Part shown: in pieces, positions 15,348 through 22,644 of the stretch
How the letters are laid out: every line of letters begins with the position of its first letter
Position numbering within the stretch: the stretch's first letter is position 1
NCBI GenBank assembly: GCA_050250815.1
Contig: JBFWNY010000037.1
Coordinates: 1 to 36,307, forward strand
Origin: JAEUMD01 sp050250815
Lineage (GTDB): Bacteria; Pseudomonadota; Alphaproteobacteria; Rhizobiales; Hyphomicrobiaceae
Length of the DNA: 36,307 nucleotides
Direction: 5' to 3'
Translations under genes and position numbers: made by a program
The notes under the pieces: generated by a model
What the model was told of the DNA's origin: nothing
The model's database searches: none
Seen by the model: the letters and a program-made list of their open reading frames with translations, nothing else

Positions 15348-15905
15348 ATGTCCAGCAATCTCCTGCTCGGTCCCGTTGTCATCCGCTCTGACGATTCGCC
15401 GCGCAATTTCATCGATCGGTATCAGGGCCTTCACGCTCTGGTGCCGATCTTCTCCGTCGCTGGGCTCGTGCTCGCGACATGCACCTTCATCTTTCTGCCC
15501 ATCGCGCCGCGCGTCGCGCTGACAGGCGTTACGTGGATGACCGCGATCATGATCGTGGCCGCCGCCTTGGGATTGCTGTCGCCGTTGTTCCGCCGCGACA
15601 TCGTCGAGGCCACGTTCGACGAGGGCCGCAAGATGGCGCTGCTCGTGCGGCGCGGTCCGTTCGCCTATTCGGTCTGGTCCATTCCATTCTCGCGCATGGC
15701 CGGAGCGCGCATGGCAACGAGTTACGACGCCATGGGCAATAAGCGCATGTGGGCCGTCCTCGACCTGGTCGACGGCCGCTCGCTCACGCTCCCATCGGGG
15801 ACCCGCTTTGAGGACATCGAACCGGTGCGCGAGATGCTACAGCGCGCCGCCCCGCCAAAGCCGCTCGTCAAGCGGCCACTGCCCACGGTCCGCGCCGCTC
15901 GCTGA
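15348..15905 (+). CDS. Two-helix membrane protein, unknown function
   Basis: A 185-residue protein that I do not recognise. After a soluble start (SSNLLLGPVVIRSDDSPRNF) come two hydrophobic segments, LVPIFSVAGLVLATCTFIFLP and VTWMTAIMIVAAALGLLSPL, then a soluble beta-rich domain (DIVEATFDEGRKMALLVRRG, PFSRMAGARMATSY, RMWAVLDLVDGRSLTLPSG). That layout resembles small PH-like or photosynthesis-unrelated DUF membrane proteins that sense the cytoplasmic face, but no family can be named. A GTG at 15339 would add three residues; ATG 15348 is my choice, and neither has a strong ribosome site. It follows the PepSY-like gene by 102 bp of AT-richer DNA. Confidence 0.7.
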   Translation: MSSNLLLGPVVIRSDDSPRNFIDRYQGLHALVPIFSVAGLVLATCTFIFLPIAPRVALTGVTWMTAIMIVAAALGLLSPLFRRDIVEATFDEGRKMALLVRRGPFAYSVWSIPFSRMAGARMATSYDAMGNKRMWAVLDLVDGRSLTLPSGTRFEDIEPVREMLQRAAPPKPLVKRPLPTVRAAR

Positions 15906-16029
15906 GAGCTGGGTCCAGTGGAGACGACCCTCATCGCCACCACCAGGCCCCGGCGCGGCGGTGCATGACCGGCATTCGGCGATTCCCTCAGCCTCCTCCC
16001 TGCTCTATGCACGGACGGCGGACGAGGAG

Positions 16030-17376
16030 ATGCGATTGACAGCACGGCCCGCACCACAGGGCGCGGAGAGCCGCGCGGCAGCCCCCTGGCCAGAGGGCGT
16101 GACACCGACTTCCGAATACGAAGCGGCGATCGATTTCGCGCGCGAGGGCCAAGGCAATCTGTTCGTCACGGGTCGAGCCGGCACGGGCAAGTCGACGCTG
16201 CTGCGCTTTCTGCGCGACGCGTTGGATGCCGAAGCCGTGGTCGTCGCGCCCACCGGCTTGGCTGCCGTCAACGTCGGCGGGCAGACAATCCACTCGTTCT
16301 TCGGCCTGCCGCCGCGCCTCATACGCTCCGACGACATCCGCCGCAGCCGAAACGGCCGCGTCATGCGCCGGCTCGACATGCTCATCATCGACGAGGTGTC
16401 GATGGTGCGCTCCGACCTGATGTGGGCGATGGACCAATCGCTGCGGCTCAATCGCGGCCGCCCGCGCGAGCCGTTCGGCGGCGTCCGCCTGCTGCTGTTC
16501 GGCGACCTGCACCAGCTTCCACCGGTCGTGCAGGAAGCCGAGGTTGCAAGCCACCTGGAGCGCGAACACGACGGGCCGTTCTTCTTCTCGGTTGCGTCGC
16601 TGCGCGAAGGCCACGGCACCAGCCTGCTGGAACTCTCCGAGGTCTTCCGCCAGCGCGACGAAGCGCTGCTCCATGTGCTCAACCGGGTCCGTGACGGCGA
16701 AGCGGATGAGGATGACCTTGCCGTGCTCAATGAGCGGGTCCACCCCATCCGCACGCTGGGCGAGGGCGAGCCCTACGTCATCCTCACCCCCACCAATGCG
16801 GCAGCGCAGCGGATCAACCTTGCCTATCTCGACGCGCTCCCGGCAGCCGCGCGCCGCTACGAGGCGGGCGTGACGGGGGAGTTCAATACCGCCGCCCAGC
16901 CGACCGACCACGTACTCGTGCTGAAGCCTGGCGCCAAGGTCATGCTTCTGCGCAACGATCCGGACCGGCGCTGGGTCAACGGAACCATCGCCCGCATCTC
17001 GCGGCTCGCGGAACGGCAGGTGTGGGTCGAGATCGACGGCCGCGAGTACGAGCTGGAGCCGGCATCCTGGGAAAGCCGCCGCTACGCGTTCGACCAGGGC
17101 GCGGAGAAGATTGTCGAGACCGTCGCTGGCACCTTCAAGCAGTTTCCGCTGCGGCTTGCCTGGGCGCTTACAATCCACAAAAGCCAGGGGCTGACGCTGG
17201 ACCGCGTCTACATCGACCTAGGGCGCGGCACTTTCGCGCATGGGCAGGCCTACGTCGCACTTTCGCGCTGCCGTTCGCTAGAAGGACTGGCTCTGGCGCG
17301 CCCACTCAGAGCCACCGACATCCTGTTCGACGCATCGGCAATGGGCTACCGCTCCCTGTTTCCGCGCTTGCTCTGA
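16030..17376 (+). CDS. Pif1-like superfamily 1B DNA helicase
   Basis: ATP-dependent 5'-3' DNA helicase of the Pif1/RecD-like group. The 448-residue protein has Walker A GRAGTGKST (residues 48-56), motif Ia VVAPTGLAAVNVGGQTIHSF, Walker B MLIIDEVSMVRSD, motif III LLLFGDLHQLPPVV, and C-terminal SF1 motifs LTIHKSQGLTLDRV and YVALSRCRSLEGL. These cover the full helicase core with no extra nuclease or relaxase domain. The frame is open upstream to 15808, overlapping the previous gene; ATG 16030, after a GAGGAG site, is chosen. Likely roles are unwinding of structured DNA or stalled forks; the neighbours give no hint. It is a single chromosomal gene and does not look plasmid-borne. Confidence 0.92.
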   Translation: MRLTARPAPQGAESRAAAPWPEGVTPTSEYEAAIDFAREGQGNLFVTGRAGTGKSTLLRFLRDALDAEAVVVAPTGLAAVNVGGQTIHSFFGLPPRLIRSDDIRRSRNGRVMRRLDMLIIDEVSMVRSDLMWAMDQSLRLNRGRPREPFGGVRLLLFGDLHQLPPVVQEAEVASHLEREHDGPFFFSVASLREGHGTSLLELSEVFRQRDEALLHVLNRVRDGEADEDDLAVLNERVHPIRTLGEGEPYVILTPTNAAAQRINLAYLDALPAAARRYEAGVTGEFNTAAQPTDHVLVLKPGAKVMLLRNDPDRRWVNGTIARISRLAERQVWVEIDGREYELEPASWESRRYAFDQGAEKIVETVAGTFKQFPLRLAWALTIHKSQGLTLDRVYIDLGRGTFAHGQAYVALSRCRSLEGLALARPLRATDILFDASAMGYRSLFPRLL

Positions 17377-17421
17377 TCGCAGCCAACTGCCTGCTTTATC
17401 ATCAGTTTTCCAAATCCCTTG

Positions 17422-17436
17422 TTGTGCGGTGCACAA
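17422..17436. promoter_or_regulatory. Candidate PhaR-type operator 1
   Basis: TTGTGC-GGT-GCACAA is a perfect 6-3-6 inverted repeat 258 bp before the phasin start. PhaR repressors of granule genes are reported to bind TGC/GCA-rich repeats; the match here is by general pattern, not by a verified consensus. Confidence 0.4.
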
Positions 17437-17556
17437 TACATATTCGGCCCTGACCAGGGCGGACCGGGGAGCGCCACATGCTTTAGTTTCGGGCGAAATG
17501 AAACCCTGCAACTTGCTTCATGAATCAGGTTCATCCCGCACAGCAGCAAATTCGAT

Positions 17557-17571
17557 GTTGCATTGCACAAC
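17557..17571. promoter_or_regulatory. Candidate PhaR-type operator 2
   Basis: GTTG-CATTGCA-CAAC is an inverted repeat that shares the half-site TGCACAA with the element at 17422-17436. It lies 123 bp before the phasin start, nearer to where a promoter is expected. Confidence 0.4.
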
Positions 17572-17693
17572 GGCTTGCTCTATATCCGTGGCTATAGCGA
17601 TCGCGCACGGTCCGTTCGAGCCGCGCAGCAGACCGCAGCCCGAGCCACCAGAGACCAGAATTTTCATCCCTCAAACTGAGAAGGATCCAGGAG

Positions 17694-18155
17694 ATGACCA
17701 TGAACGAGCAGTTCACCCGCCAGGCCCAGGACATGTTCGCCGCCGCTAAGGACGCGCGTATCCCCGAGAACGTCAACGCGATCGCCGAGGAAGGCGTCGC
17801 CAAGACCCGTGAGGCTTACGTCAAGCTGTCGGCCGTCGCCAAGGACAACGCGAAGGTGCTCGAGGACGTCGTGCTCGCCACGCAGGCTGGCGCCAAGGCG
17901 ATTGGCGAGAAGATGCTGCATAACACGTCGGTGAACACCGAGGCTGCTTTCGACGCCGCTCAGGCGATCGCCCGCGCCAAGACGGTGCCCGAGGTCGTCC
18001 GCCTCCAGGCCGACTTCCTGCAGCAGCAGTTCGCCGTTGCCGGCGCTCAGAGCAAGGAGCTCTTCGAGCTGTCCGCCAAGGTCGCCAAGCAGACGCTCGA
18101 GACCGTCAACGCCGCCGCTTCCAAGAGCTTCGAGCAGCTCAAGAAGGTCGGCTGA
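17694..18155 (+). CDS. Phasin family protein
   Basis: Small amphipathic helical protein that coats polyhydroxyalkanoate granules, stabilising them and sometimes affecting the synthase. The 153-residue sequence is almost wholly helical and Ala/Lys/Glu-rich, with family-like stretches REAYVKLSAVAKDNAKVLED, TVPEVVRLQADFLQQQFAVA and FELSAKVAKQTLETVNAAAS. Start at ATG 17694 (AAGGA eight bases upstream); ATG 17700, with AGGAG six bases upstream, is just as good and would drop two residues. The gene is followed by a strong terminator, so it is monocistronic, as expected for an abundant granule protein. phaC/phaA/phaB are not in the window. Confidence 0.93.
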   Translation: MTMNEQFTRQAQDMFAAAKDARIPENVNAIAEEGVAKTREAYVKLSAVAKDNAKVLEDVVLATQAGAKAIGEKMLHNTSVNTEAAFDAAQAIARAKTVPEVVRLQADFLQQQFAVAGAQSKELFELSAKVAKQTLETVNAAASKSFEQLKKVG

Positions 18156-18168
18156 TCAGCCCCCGGTT

Positions 18169-18204
18169 GAACGTCGCCGCGTCGGCGGGGTCACGGCAAC
18201 GTTC
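18169..18204 (+). other. Stem-loop just after the phasin stop
   Basis: GAACGT (18169-18174) pairs with ACGTTC (18199-18204), with further GCCG/CGGC pairing inside. It lies between the phasin stop and the terminator, where it could protect the 3' end of the mRNA. Confidence 0.35.
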
Positions 18205-18216
18205 AGATCAGGTGAA

Positions 18217-18254
18217 AGCGCTCCCGGCGAAAGCCTGGAGCGCTCTTCATTTTT
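18217..18254 (+). terminator. Intrinsic terminator of the phasin gene
   Basis: AGCGCTCC (18217-18224) and GGAGCGCT (18237-18244) form a perfect 8-bp stem with a 12-base loop, followed after CTTCA by five T. It lies 60-100 bp after the phasin stop in the same direction. Confidence 0.8.
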
Positions 18255-18372
18255 GGGGCACTCAGCAGCCCGCCGCAGCGTGCCGCCAAGTTGCAGCACC
18301 AGCTTGCAAAAAGTAACTCACCAACGGCAAAGGGCCTCGCCGAGACGCGTTCTTTCGCGCTATAGTCAGGGC

Positions 18373-18882
18373 ATGCTTGGTTCGAGTTCTACGGTACGCG
18401 TTCGTACAGGCCGTCCTGCCGATGCGCGGGAGCTGGCCGAAGTGTTCGAGACGTCCTGGCGCTATGCCTATGTGGGCATTCTGCCGGCGCAGCATCTCGA
18501 TTCCCTCATCATTCGTCGCGGCAAGCGCTGGTGGGCAAGCACGATACGCTCGGGCGAGCCGGTGCTTGTGCTCGAAGTGGGCGGCACGATCGCCGGTTAC
18601 GCGACGTTCGGACCGGCACGCCGCCGCGGCCGGTATCAAGGCGAGATCTACGAACTGTATCTGCTGCCCGCCTACCAGGGCCTGGGCTTCGGCGAACTGC
18701 TGTTCGAGAGCTGCAGGTACGAGCTCGACCAGAAGCGGCTCAACGGACTCGTCGTCTGGGCGCTGGCCGACAACCATGGCGCGCTCGACTTCTACTGGCG
18801 GCGCGGCGGCCGGCCGGTCGCCGAGGCGACCGATTGCTTCGGATCGTCTTCCCTGAAGAAAGTCGCTTACGGCTGGCGCTGA
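18373..18882 (+). CDS. GNAT-family N-acetyltransferase
   Basis: Acetyl-CoA-dependent acyltransferase of unknown substrate. The 169-residue protein has the GNAT fold order: N-terminal VRTGRPADARELAEVFETSW, strand IAGYATFGPARRRGR, motif A with strand EIYELYLLPAYQGLGFGELL (acetyl-CoA loop QGLGFG), and motif B with LVVWALADNHGALDFYWRRG. The frame is open from 18037 inside the phasin gene; ATG 18373, directly before the first conserved strand, is chosen. Only a weak CAGGG precedes it, and a TATAGT at 18361-18366 lies so close that leaderless transcription is possible. The residues RRGGRPV and the pattern around AYVGILPAQHLDSL resemble the RimI/PhnO-like group, but the target cannot be told. Confidence 0.88.
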   Translation: MLGSSSTVRVRTGRPADARELAEVFETSWRYAYVGILPAQHLDSLIIRRGKRWWASTIRSGEPVLVLEVGGTIAGYATFGPARRRGRYQGEIYELYLLPAYQGLGFGELLFESCRYELDQKRLNGLVVWALADNHGALDFYWRRGGRPVAEATDCFGSSSLKKVAYGWR

Positions 18883-18938
18883 GCTGAACTGCCTGGATTT
18901 CCTGGTCTTCTGGAACGCGCCGACGCGAAGAGAGCCTC

Positions 18939-18982
18939 GGCGCTCGCGGGCGTCACCCCCAAAGGGGGAATTGCCGAGCGCC
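18939..18982 (+). other. Compound stem-loop upstream of ppa
   Basis: Outer arms GGCGCTCG (18939-18946) and CGAGCGCC (18975-18982) enclose an inner hairpin CCCCC-AAA-GGGGG (18956-18968). The structure follows the GNAT stop by 57 bp and precedes ppa by 122 bp. No T-run follows, so it is either a factor-assisted terminator of the GNAT gene or part of the ppa leader. Confidence 0.5.
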
Positions 18983-19104
18983 CCTGTCTCAGGCAGCTAA
19001 GGACGCGCTGGCGCGCCGCTCAATGCGAGCACGCCCGCACGAGCCGGGCCGCACTTCTCCAGCCACCCTGAAGAACAAAAACCGCCGCACCGCAGGAGCC
19101 CCCA

Positions 19105-19644
19105 ATGCGCATCGACGCCATATCGATCGGCAAGCATCCGCCAGACGACATCAACGTCATCATCGAGGTGCCGGTCGGCGGTGAACCCATCAAGTACGAA
19201 ATGGACAAAGAGGCGGGCGCCCTGGTCGTCGACCGGTTCCTCTACACGCCGATGCGCTACCCCGGTAACTACGGCTTCGTGCCCCACACGCTCTCGCCCG
19301 ACGGCGATCCCATCGACGTCCTGGTCTGCAACACGCGTACGATCGTGCCCGGCGGCATCATCAATTGCCGCCCGATCGGCGTGATGGTCATGGAGGACGA
19401 CGGCGGCGGGGATGAGAAGATCATCGCGGTCCCCAGCAGCAAGATCTCGGCGCGGTACGATCGGATCCGCACCGTCGCCGACCTGCCGCCGATCACCAAG
19501 GCGCAGATCGAGCACTTCTTCCAGCACTACAAGGATCTGGAGCCCGGCAAGTGGGTGAAGATCGTCAACTGGGGGGATGTGGACGATGCCAAGCGCCTCA
19601 TCCGCGAGGCGATCGACCGCGCCGCCCAGACCAAACAGGAGTAG
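19105..19644 (+). CDS. ppa: Inorganic pyrophosphatase
   Basis: Family I soluble pyrophosphatase that hydrolyses pyrophosphate and drives biosynthetic reactions. The 179-residue protein has the expected motifs: EVPVGGEPIKYEMDKEAGAL, the strand YPGNYGFVPHTL, the metal-binding signature DGDPIDVLV with its Asp residues, and VPSSKISARYDRI. The C-terminal LEPGKWVKIVNWGDVDDAKR is also typical. The ATG at 19105 has CAGGAG upstream. It heads a plus-strand series with dapB and gpmA but is separated from dapB by 220 bp, so it probably has its own transcript. Confidence 0.97.
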   Translation: MRIDAISIGKHPPDDINVIIEVPVGGEPIKYEMDKEAGALVVDRFLYTPMRYPGNYGFVPHTLSPDGDPIDVLVCNTRTIVPGGIINCRPIGVMVMEDDGGGDEKIIAVPSSKISARYDRIRTVADLPPITKAQIEHFFQHYKDLEPGKWVKIVNWGDVDDAKRLIREAIDRAAQTKQE

Positions 19645-19788
19645 CGAGAAATCCGCTCGCCGGAGGGGGGCGGCTTCGCCCTCGTCACCGCCGGGCATAC
19701 AATGGCAGTCCCGCCACATGGCCAAATCCGGGGTGGCGGTCGCCTGATTCTGCGCACTTTCAGGTGAGCCTCCTCGTTGCTATACCGC

Positions 19789-19818
19789 CCACGGCCGCCG
19801 GGCGACCGGCGGCCGTGG
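19789..19818. other. Perfect 12-bp hairpin between ppa and dapB
   Basis: CCACGGCCGCCG (19789-19800) and CGGCGGCCGTGG (19807-19818) form a perfect 12-bp GC-rich stem with the six-base loop GGCGAC, ending 46 bp before the dapB start and 145 bp after the ppa stop. There is no T-run on either side. It is stronger than expected by chance and may be a terminator, an mRNA stabiliser or a leader element of dapB. Confidence 0.5.
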
Positions 19819-19864
19819 CGTGACGGTCTCCCATCGTGGCGATGGAGCCGGGAAGGGCAGTGAG

Positions 19865-20671
19865 ATGGCCGACATGAGGATTGCTGTTATGGGCGCGGGC
19901 GGCCGCATGGGGCGGGAGCTTGCCCGTGCCGTTCATGCGAGCGACGGCTGCGTGCTGGCCGGTGGAGTCGAGCAGTCCGGCTCCGAGCACCTCGGCCGCG
20001 ATGTCGGCGAAGTCGCCGGATTGGGCCCGGTCGGTGCGCCCATCACCGACGATGCGCTCGAGCTGTTCACCCGCGTCGACGCCGTGCTCGACTTCACCGC
20101 GCCGAAGGCGACCGTCGAATTCGCGGGGCTCGCTGCCAACGCGCGCATCGTGCACGTGATCGGCACCACGGGGTTCACCGCTGAGGACGAGGCCGCGATC
20201 GCCGCGGCTGCACGCCACGCCACCATTATCAAGGCGGGCAACATGAGCCTCGGCGTCAACCTGCTGGTCGCCCTTACCCGGCGCGTGGCCGAGGCGTTGG
20301 ACGCCGACTTCGACATCGAGATCGTGGAAATGCACCACCGTCACAAGGTCGACGCTCCGTCGGGCACCGCGCTGATGCTCGGCCGGGCGGCGGCGGATGG
20401 CCGTAAAGTCGATCTCGACGAGGTGGGCGTGCGCGCGCGCGACGGTCACACCGGCGCGCGGCGCCGCGGCGACATTGGCATGCAGGCGTTGCGCGGAGGC
20501 AGCGTGGTCGGCGATCACACGGTGATCTTCGCCAGCGAGGGCGAGCGAATCGAGCTGACGCACCGCGCCAGCGACCGGGGCATCTTTGCACGCGGCGCGG
20601 TCAAGGCCGCACTCTGGGGCAAGGGGCGGGGGCCTGGATTGTTCACGATGTCCGACGTGCTCGGCATCTGA
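19865..20671 (+). CDS. dapB: 4-hydroxy-tetrahydrodipicolinate reductase
   Basis: NAD(P)H-dependent enzyme of the diaminopimelate/lysine pathway. The 268-residue protein has the nucleotide-binding start RIAVMGAGGRMGRELARAV, the middle VIGTTGFTAEDE, the catalytic region EIVEMHHRHKVDAPSGTAL with the conserved His pair and Lys, and the C-terminal GRGPGLFTMSDVLGI. The frame runs back to GTG 19820, but ATG 19865, with GGGAAGGG seven bases upstream, matches the usual start. With asd further along the window it supplies meso-diaminopimelate for the cell wall. gpmA follows after 53 bp. Confidence 0.97.
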   Translation: MADMRIAVMGAGGRMGRELARAVHASDGCVLAGGVEQSGSEHLGRDVGEVAGLGPVGAPITDDALELFTRVDAVLDFTAPKATVEFAGLAANARIVHVIGTTGFTAEDEAAIAAAARHATIIKAGNMSLGVNLLVALTRRVAEALDADFDIEIVEMHHRHKVDAPSGTALMLGRAAADGRKVDLDEVGVRARDGHTGARRRGDIGMQALRGGSVVGDHTVIFASEGERIELTHRASDRGIFARGAVKAALWGKGRGPGLFTMSDVLGI

Positions 20672-20724
20672 GACAGCCCCGCCAGCCCAAACACCAACCC
20701 GCAGATCAAAACGGGGACGACGAC

Positions 20725-21345
20725 ATGGACAACGTGCTGGTTCTGGTCCGTCACGGTCAGAGCGAATGGAACAAGCTCAACCTGTTCACGGGCTGGCGCG
20801 ACCCCGACCTCACCGACCAGGGCGTGGCGGAAGCCATGCGAGCCGGCGAGCTGCTGAAGGATCAAGGTCTCCGCTTCGACATCGCGTTCACCAGTGTGTT
20901 GCACCGCGCCAACCGAACGCTTGATCTCATCCTCGACAAGCTCGGCCAGACCGGGCTGAAGACGGTCCGCGATCAGGCGCTCAATGAGCGCGACTACGGC
21001 GACCTATCCGGGCTCAACAAGGATGACGCGAGGCAGCGCTGGGGCGAGGAGCAGGTGCTGATCTGGCGGCGCAGCTACGACATCGCACCGCCCGGCGGCG
21101 AAAGCCTGAAGGATACCGCCCAGCGCGTTCTGCCGTACTACAAGGAGCGCATCTGGCCGGAGGTGCGTGCCGGCCGCAACGTCATCGTCGCAGCCCACGG
21201 CAACTCCATCCGGGCGCTGATCATGTACCTCGAGGAGCTGACCGCCAAGCAGATCATCGAGCGCGAGGTGGCAACCGGCGTCCCCATCATCTACCGCCTT
21301 ACGGAAATCGGACAGGTTGCGAACCGCCGCGAGCTTGTGGCCTGA
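20725..21345 (+). CDS. gpmA: 2,3-bisphosphoglycerate-dependent phosphoglycerate mutase
   Basis: Glycolytic/gluconeogenic enzyme interconverting 3- and 2-phosphoglycerate. The 206-residue product is the short alphaproteobacterial form. The phosphohistidine motif LVRHGQSEWNKLNLFTGW is at the N-terminus, followed by NERDYGDLSGLNKDDARQRW, PPGGESLKDTAQRVLPYY and the second histidine in VAAHGNSIRALIMYLE. The insertion that lengthens the E. coli enzyme is absent. ATG 20725 follows a GACGACG stretch. The gene is 53 bp from dapB on the same strand, an arrangement also familiar from other Rhizobiales. Confidence 0.96.
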   Translation: MDNVLVLVRHGQSEWNKLNLFTGWRDPDLTDQGVAEAMRAGELLKDQGLRFDIAFTSVLHRANRTLDLILDKLGQTGLKTVRDQALNERDYGDLSGLNKDDARQRWGEEQVLIWRRSYDIAPPGGESLKDTAQRVLPYYKERIWPEVRAGRNVIVAAHGNSIRALIMYLEELTAKQIIEREVATGVPIIYRLTEIGQVANRRELVA

Positions 21346-21420
21346 TACCGGCCCGCTGCGGGCTTGACCATCCGGCCGGCGAATTCGCACCGCACTGGCG
21401 GCGGCAACGGGGAGGCGGCG

Positions 21421-22023
21421 ATGAGCATCGACACGTTCAAGGCCTCCGACGAAGAGGTGCCCCCGGCGCGTGAACGCGATCGCTGGATCGGCGTCTACAT
21501 CGGCATATTGGCGGTCATCCTCGCGGTCGCCGCGATGGGTGGCGACAACGCGGCCAAGGATGCCACGCTGCGCAATATCGAGGCGACCAACACCTGGTCG
21601 TTCTTCCAGGCCAAGAACCTGCGCCGCCAGATCGTGCGCACCCACGTCGACGACCTCGAGGTGCTGATCGAAACGACGCCGGGACTGACCGCCGAAGGGC
21701 TCGCCAGGCTCAAGCAACGCATCGCGGACGGCAAAGCCTACGACGCCAAGCTGACATCAGATCCGGCGAGCGGCGAAGGGCTCGACCAGCTCTTCGAACG
21801 TGGCAAGAAGCTCGAGAAGATCCGGGACCGCGCGATGGCGCAGGACCCCTACTTCGATTATGGGCAGGCGCTGCTGCAGATTGCCATCGTGTTGGCGTCC
21901 GTCGCCATCATATCCGGCGGCGTGCCGCTTCTGGTGCTGTCCGTCGCTCTGGGCGCCGGTGGCGCGCTGATGACGCTCAACGGCTACCTGATGTTCTTCA
22001 CACTGCCGGGCCTGGGAACCTGA
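21421..22023 (+). CDS. DUF4337-like membrane protein
   Basis: A 200-residue protein of the DUF4337 type, no known function. After a hydrophilic N-terminus (DEEVPPARERDRWIGVYIG) comes one hydrophobic segment IGILAVILAVAAMGGDNAAK, then a helical stretch with TNTWSFFQAKNLRRQIVRTH, a soluble middle rich in charged helix (LTAEGLARLKQRIADG), and two close C-terminal segments ALLQIAIVLASVAIISGGVP and VALGAGGALMTLNGYLMFF. The NTWSFFQAK sequence is the part I recognise. The start ATG 21421 follows GGGGAGG; the frame extends to 21364 without a better site. It converges on the lipoprotein gene, with 14 bp between stops. Confidence 0.82.
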   Translation: MSIDTFKASDEEVPPARERDRWIGVYIGILAVILAVAAMGGDNAAKDATLRNIEATNTWSFFQAKNLRRQIVRTHVDDLEVLIETTPGLTAEGLARLKQRIADGKAYDAKLTSDPASGEGLDQLFERGKKLEKIRDRAMAQDPYFDYGQALLQIAIVLASVAIISGGVPLLVLSVALGAGGALMTLNGYLMFFTLPGLGT

Positions 22024-22037
22024 GTCGTGCGTGCGAA

Positions 22038-22526
22038 CTAGATGGGCTGGGGCGGGGGGGCGGATGCTGATTTGATGCGATCGTCGATGTCGGGCCGGAG
22101 GCAACCCTTCTCTCCGGCGGCCTTGTCGAGAGCCCGCGCACGCCCCTCTGCTTCCCGCCACGTCCGACGGCCATGCGATCCGGCGTCCACGCCGCCGAAG
22201 GTCCGCTCCAGCACGCCGGTTACGGTATCAGGCAGCGCGGCTTGTTCCTTCTCGATGCGCGGCAGCTGCTTCTTCATCACGACAAGGTCGGACTCGATGC
22301 GCTCATTGAGCGCCCGGCAGTCGGCCTGCGATTCGGCGGCCGTGAGCACGTAGGAGCCGTTCGGTTGCAGGCCGGGGCGCGGCAAACCCGCAAGATCGAC
22401 AACGGTCGTGCAGCCGGTGAGGCAGAGGCACACGGCGACGATCGCCGACGAACCATGCCACGTTGTGCGACCACCGCTACGCCCTGCGCCGCCCCTGTCA
22501 TCCGGAGAGGGCCAGCGGTCTGCCAT
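22038..22526 (-). CDS. Putative lipoprotein, unknown function
   Basis: A 162-residue protein with a likely lipobox at LCLTGC after the hydrophobic stretch SSAIVAVCLC, so it would be lipid-anchored at Cys of LTGC. The n-region before it is unusually long (about 25 residues, Arg/Gly-rich). The mature part has QPNGSYVLTAAESQADCRAL, a coiled helix NERIESDLVVMKKQLPRIEKEQ and two further Cys, and a polar, Pro-rich C-terminus. I chose ATG 22526, with AAGGG five bases upstream; the frame is open to 22586. It ends 14 bp from the convergent DUF4337-like gene. A helix that ends in conserved Cys residues suggests a structural role in the envelope, but no function is known. Confidence 0.7.
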   Translation of the reverse strand: MADRWPSPDDRGGAGRSGGRTTWHGSSAIVAVCLCLTGCTTVVDLAGLPRPGLQPNGSYVLTAAESQADCRALNERIESDLVVMKKQLPRIEKEQAALPDTVTGVLERTFGGVDAGSHGRRTWREAEGRARALDKAAGEKGCLRPDIDDRIKSASAPPPQPI

Positions 22527-22644
22527 GTATCCCTTGCCGTGCCCCATGCCCCACACGACGGCGCCGCGGGCGACCGATTCGCCCATCTTGCGTCCACCGT
22601 AGCAGGATCGCGGCGCGCCGGTGAGTGAGGCGGGGCCACAGGCG

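Larger units (their letters stand above)
17377..17693 (+). promoter_or_regulatory. 317-bp non-coding region upstream of the phasin gene
   Basis: I see no plausible gene here. The region is less GC-rich than its surroundings and carries two TGC/GCA palindromic elements (separate entries), the further repeat ATGAA-TCAGG-TTCAT at 17520-17534, and a TGCAACTTGC element near 17507. Such elements suggest the control region of a regulated storage-granule gene. No sigma-70 promoter with proper spacing could be picked confidently. Confidence 0.5.

Noticed and set aside
15988..17178. Minus-strand 396-codon frame opposite the Pif1-like helicase
   Set aside because: Antisense shadow; helicase motifs on the plus strand are complete.
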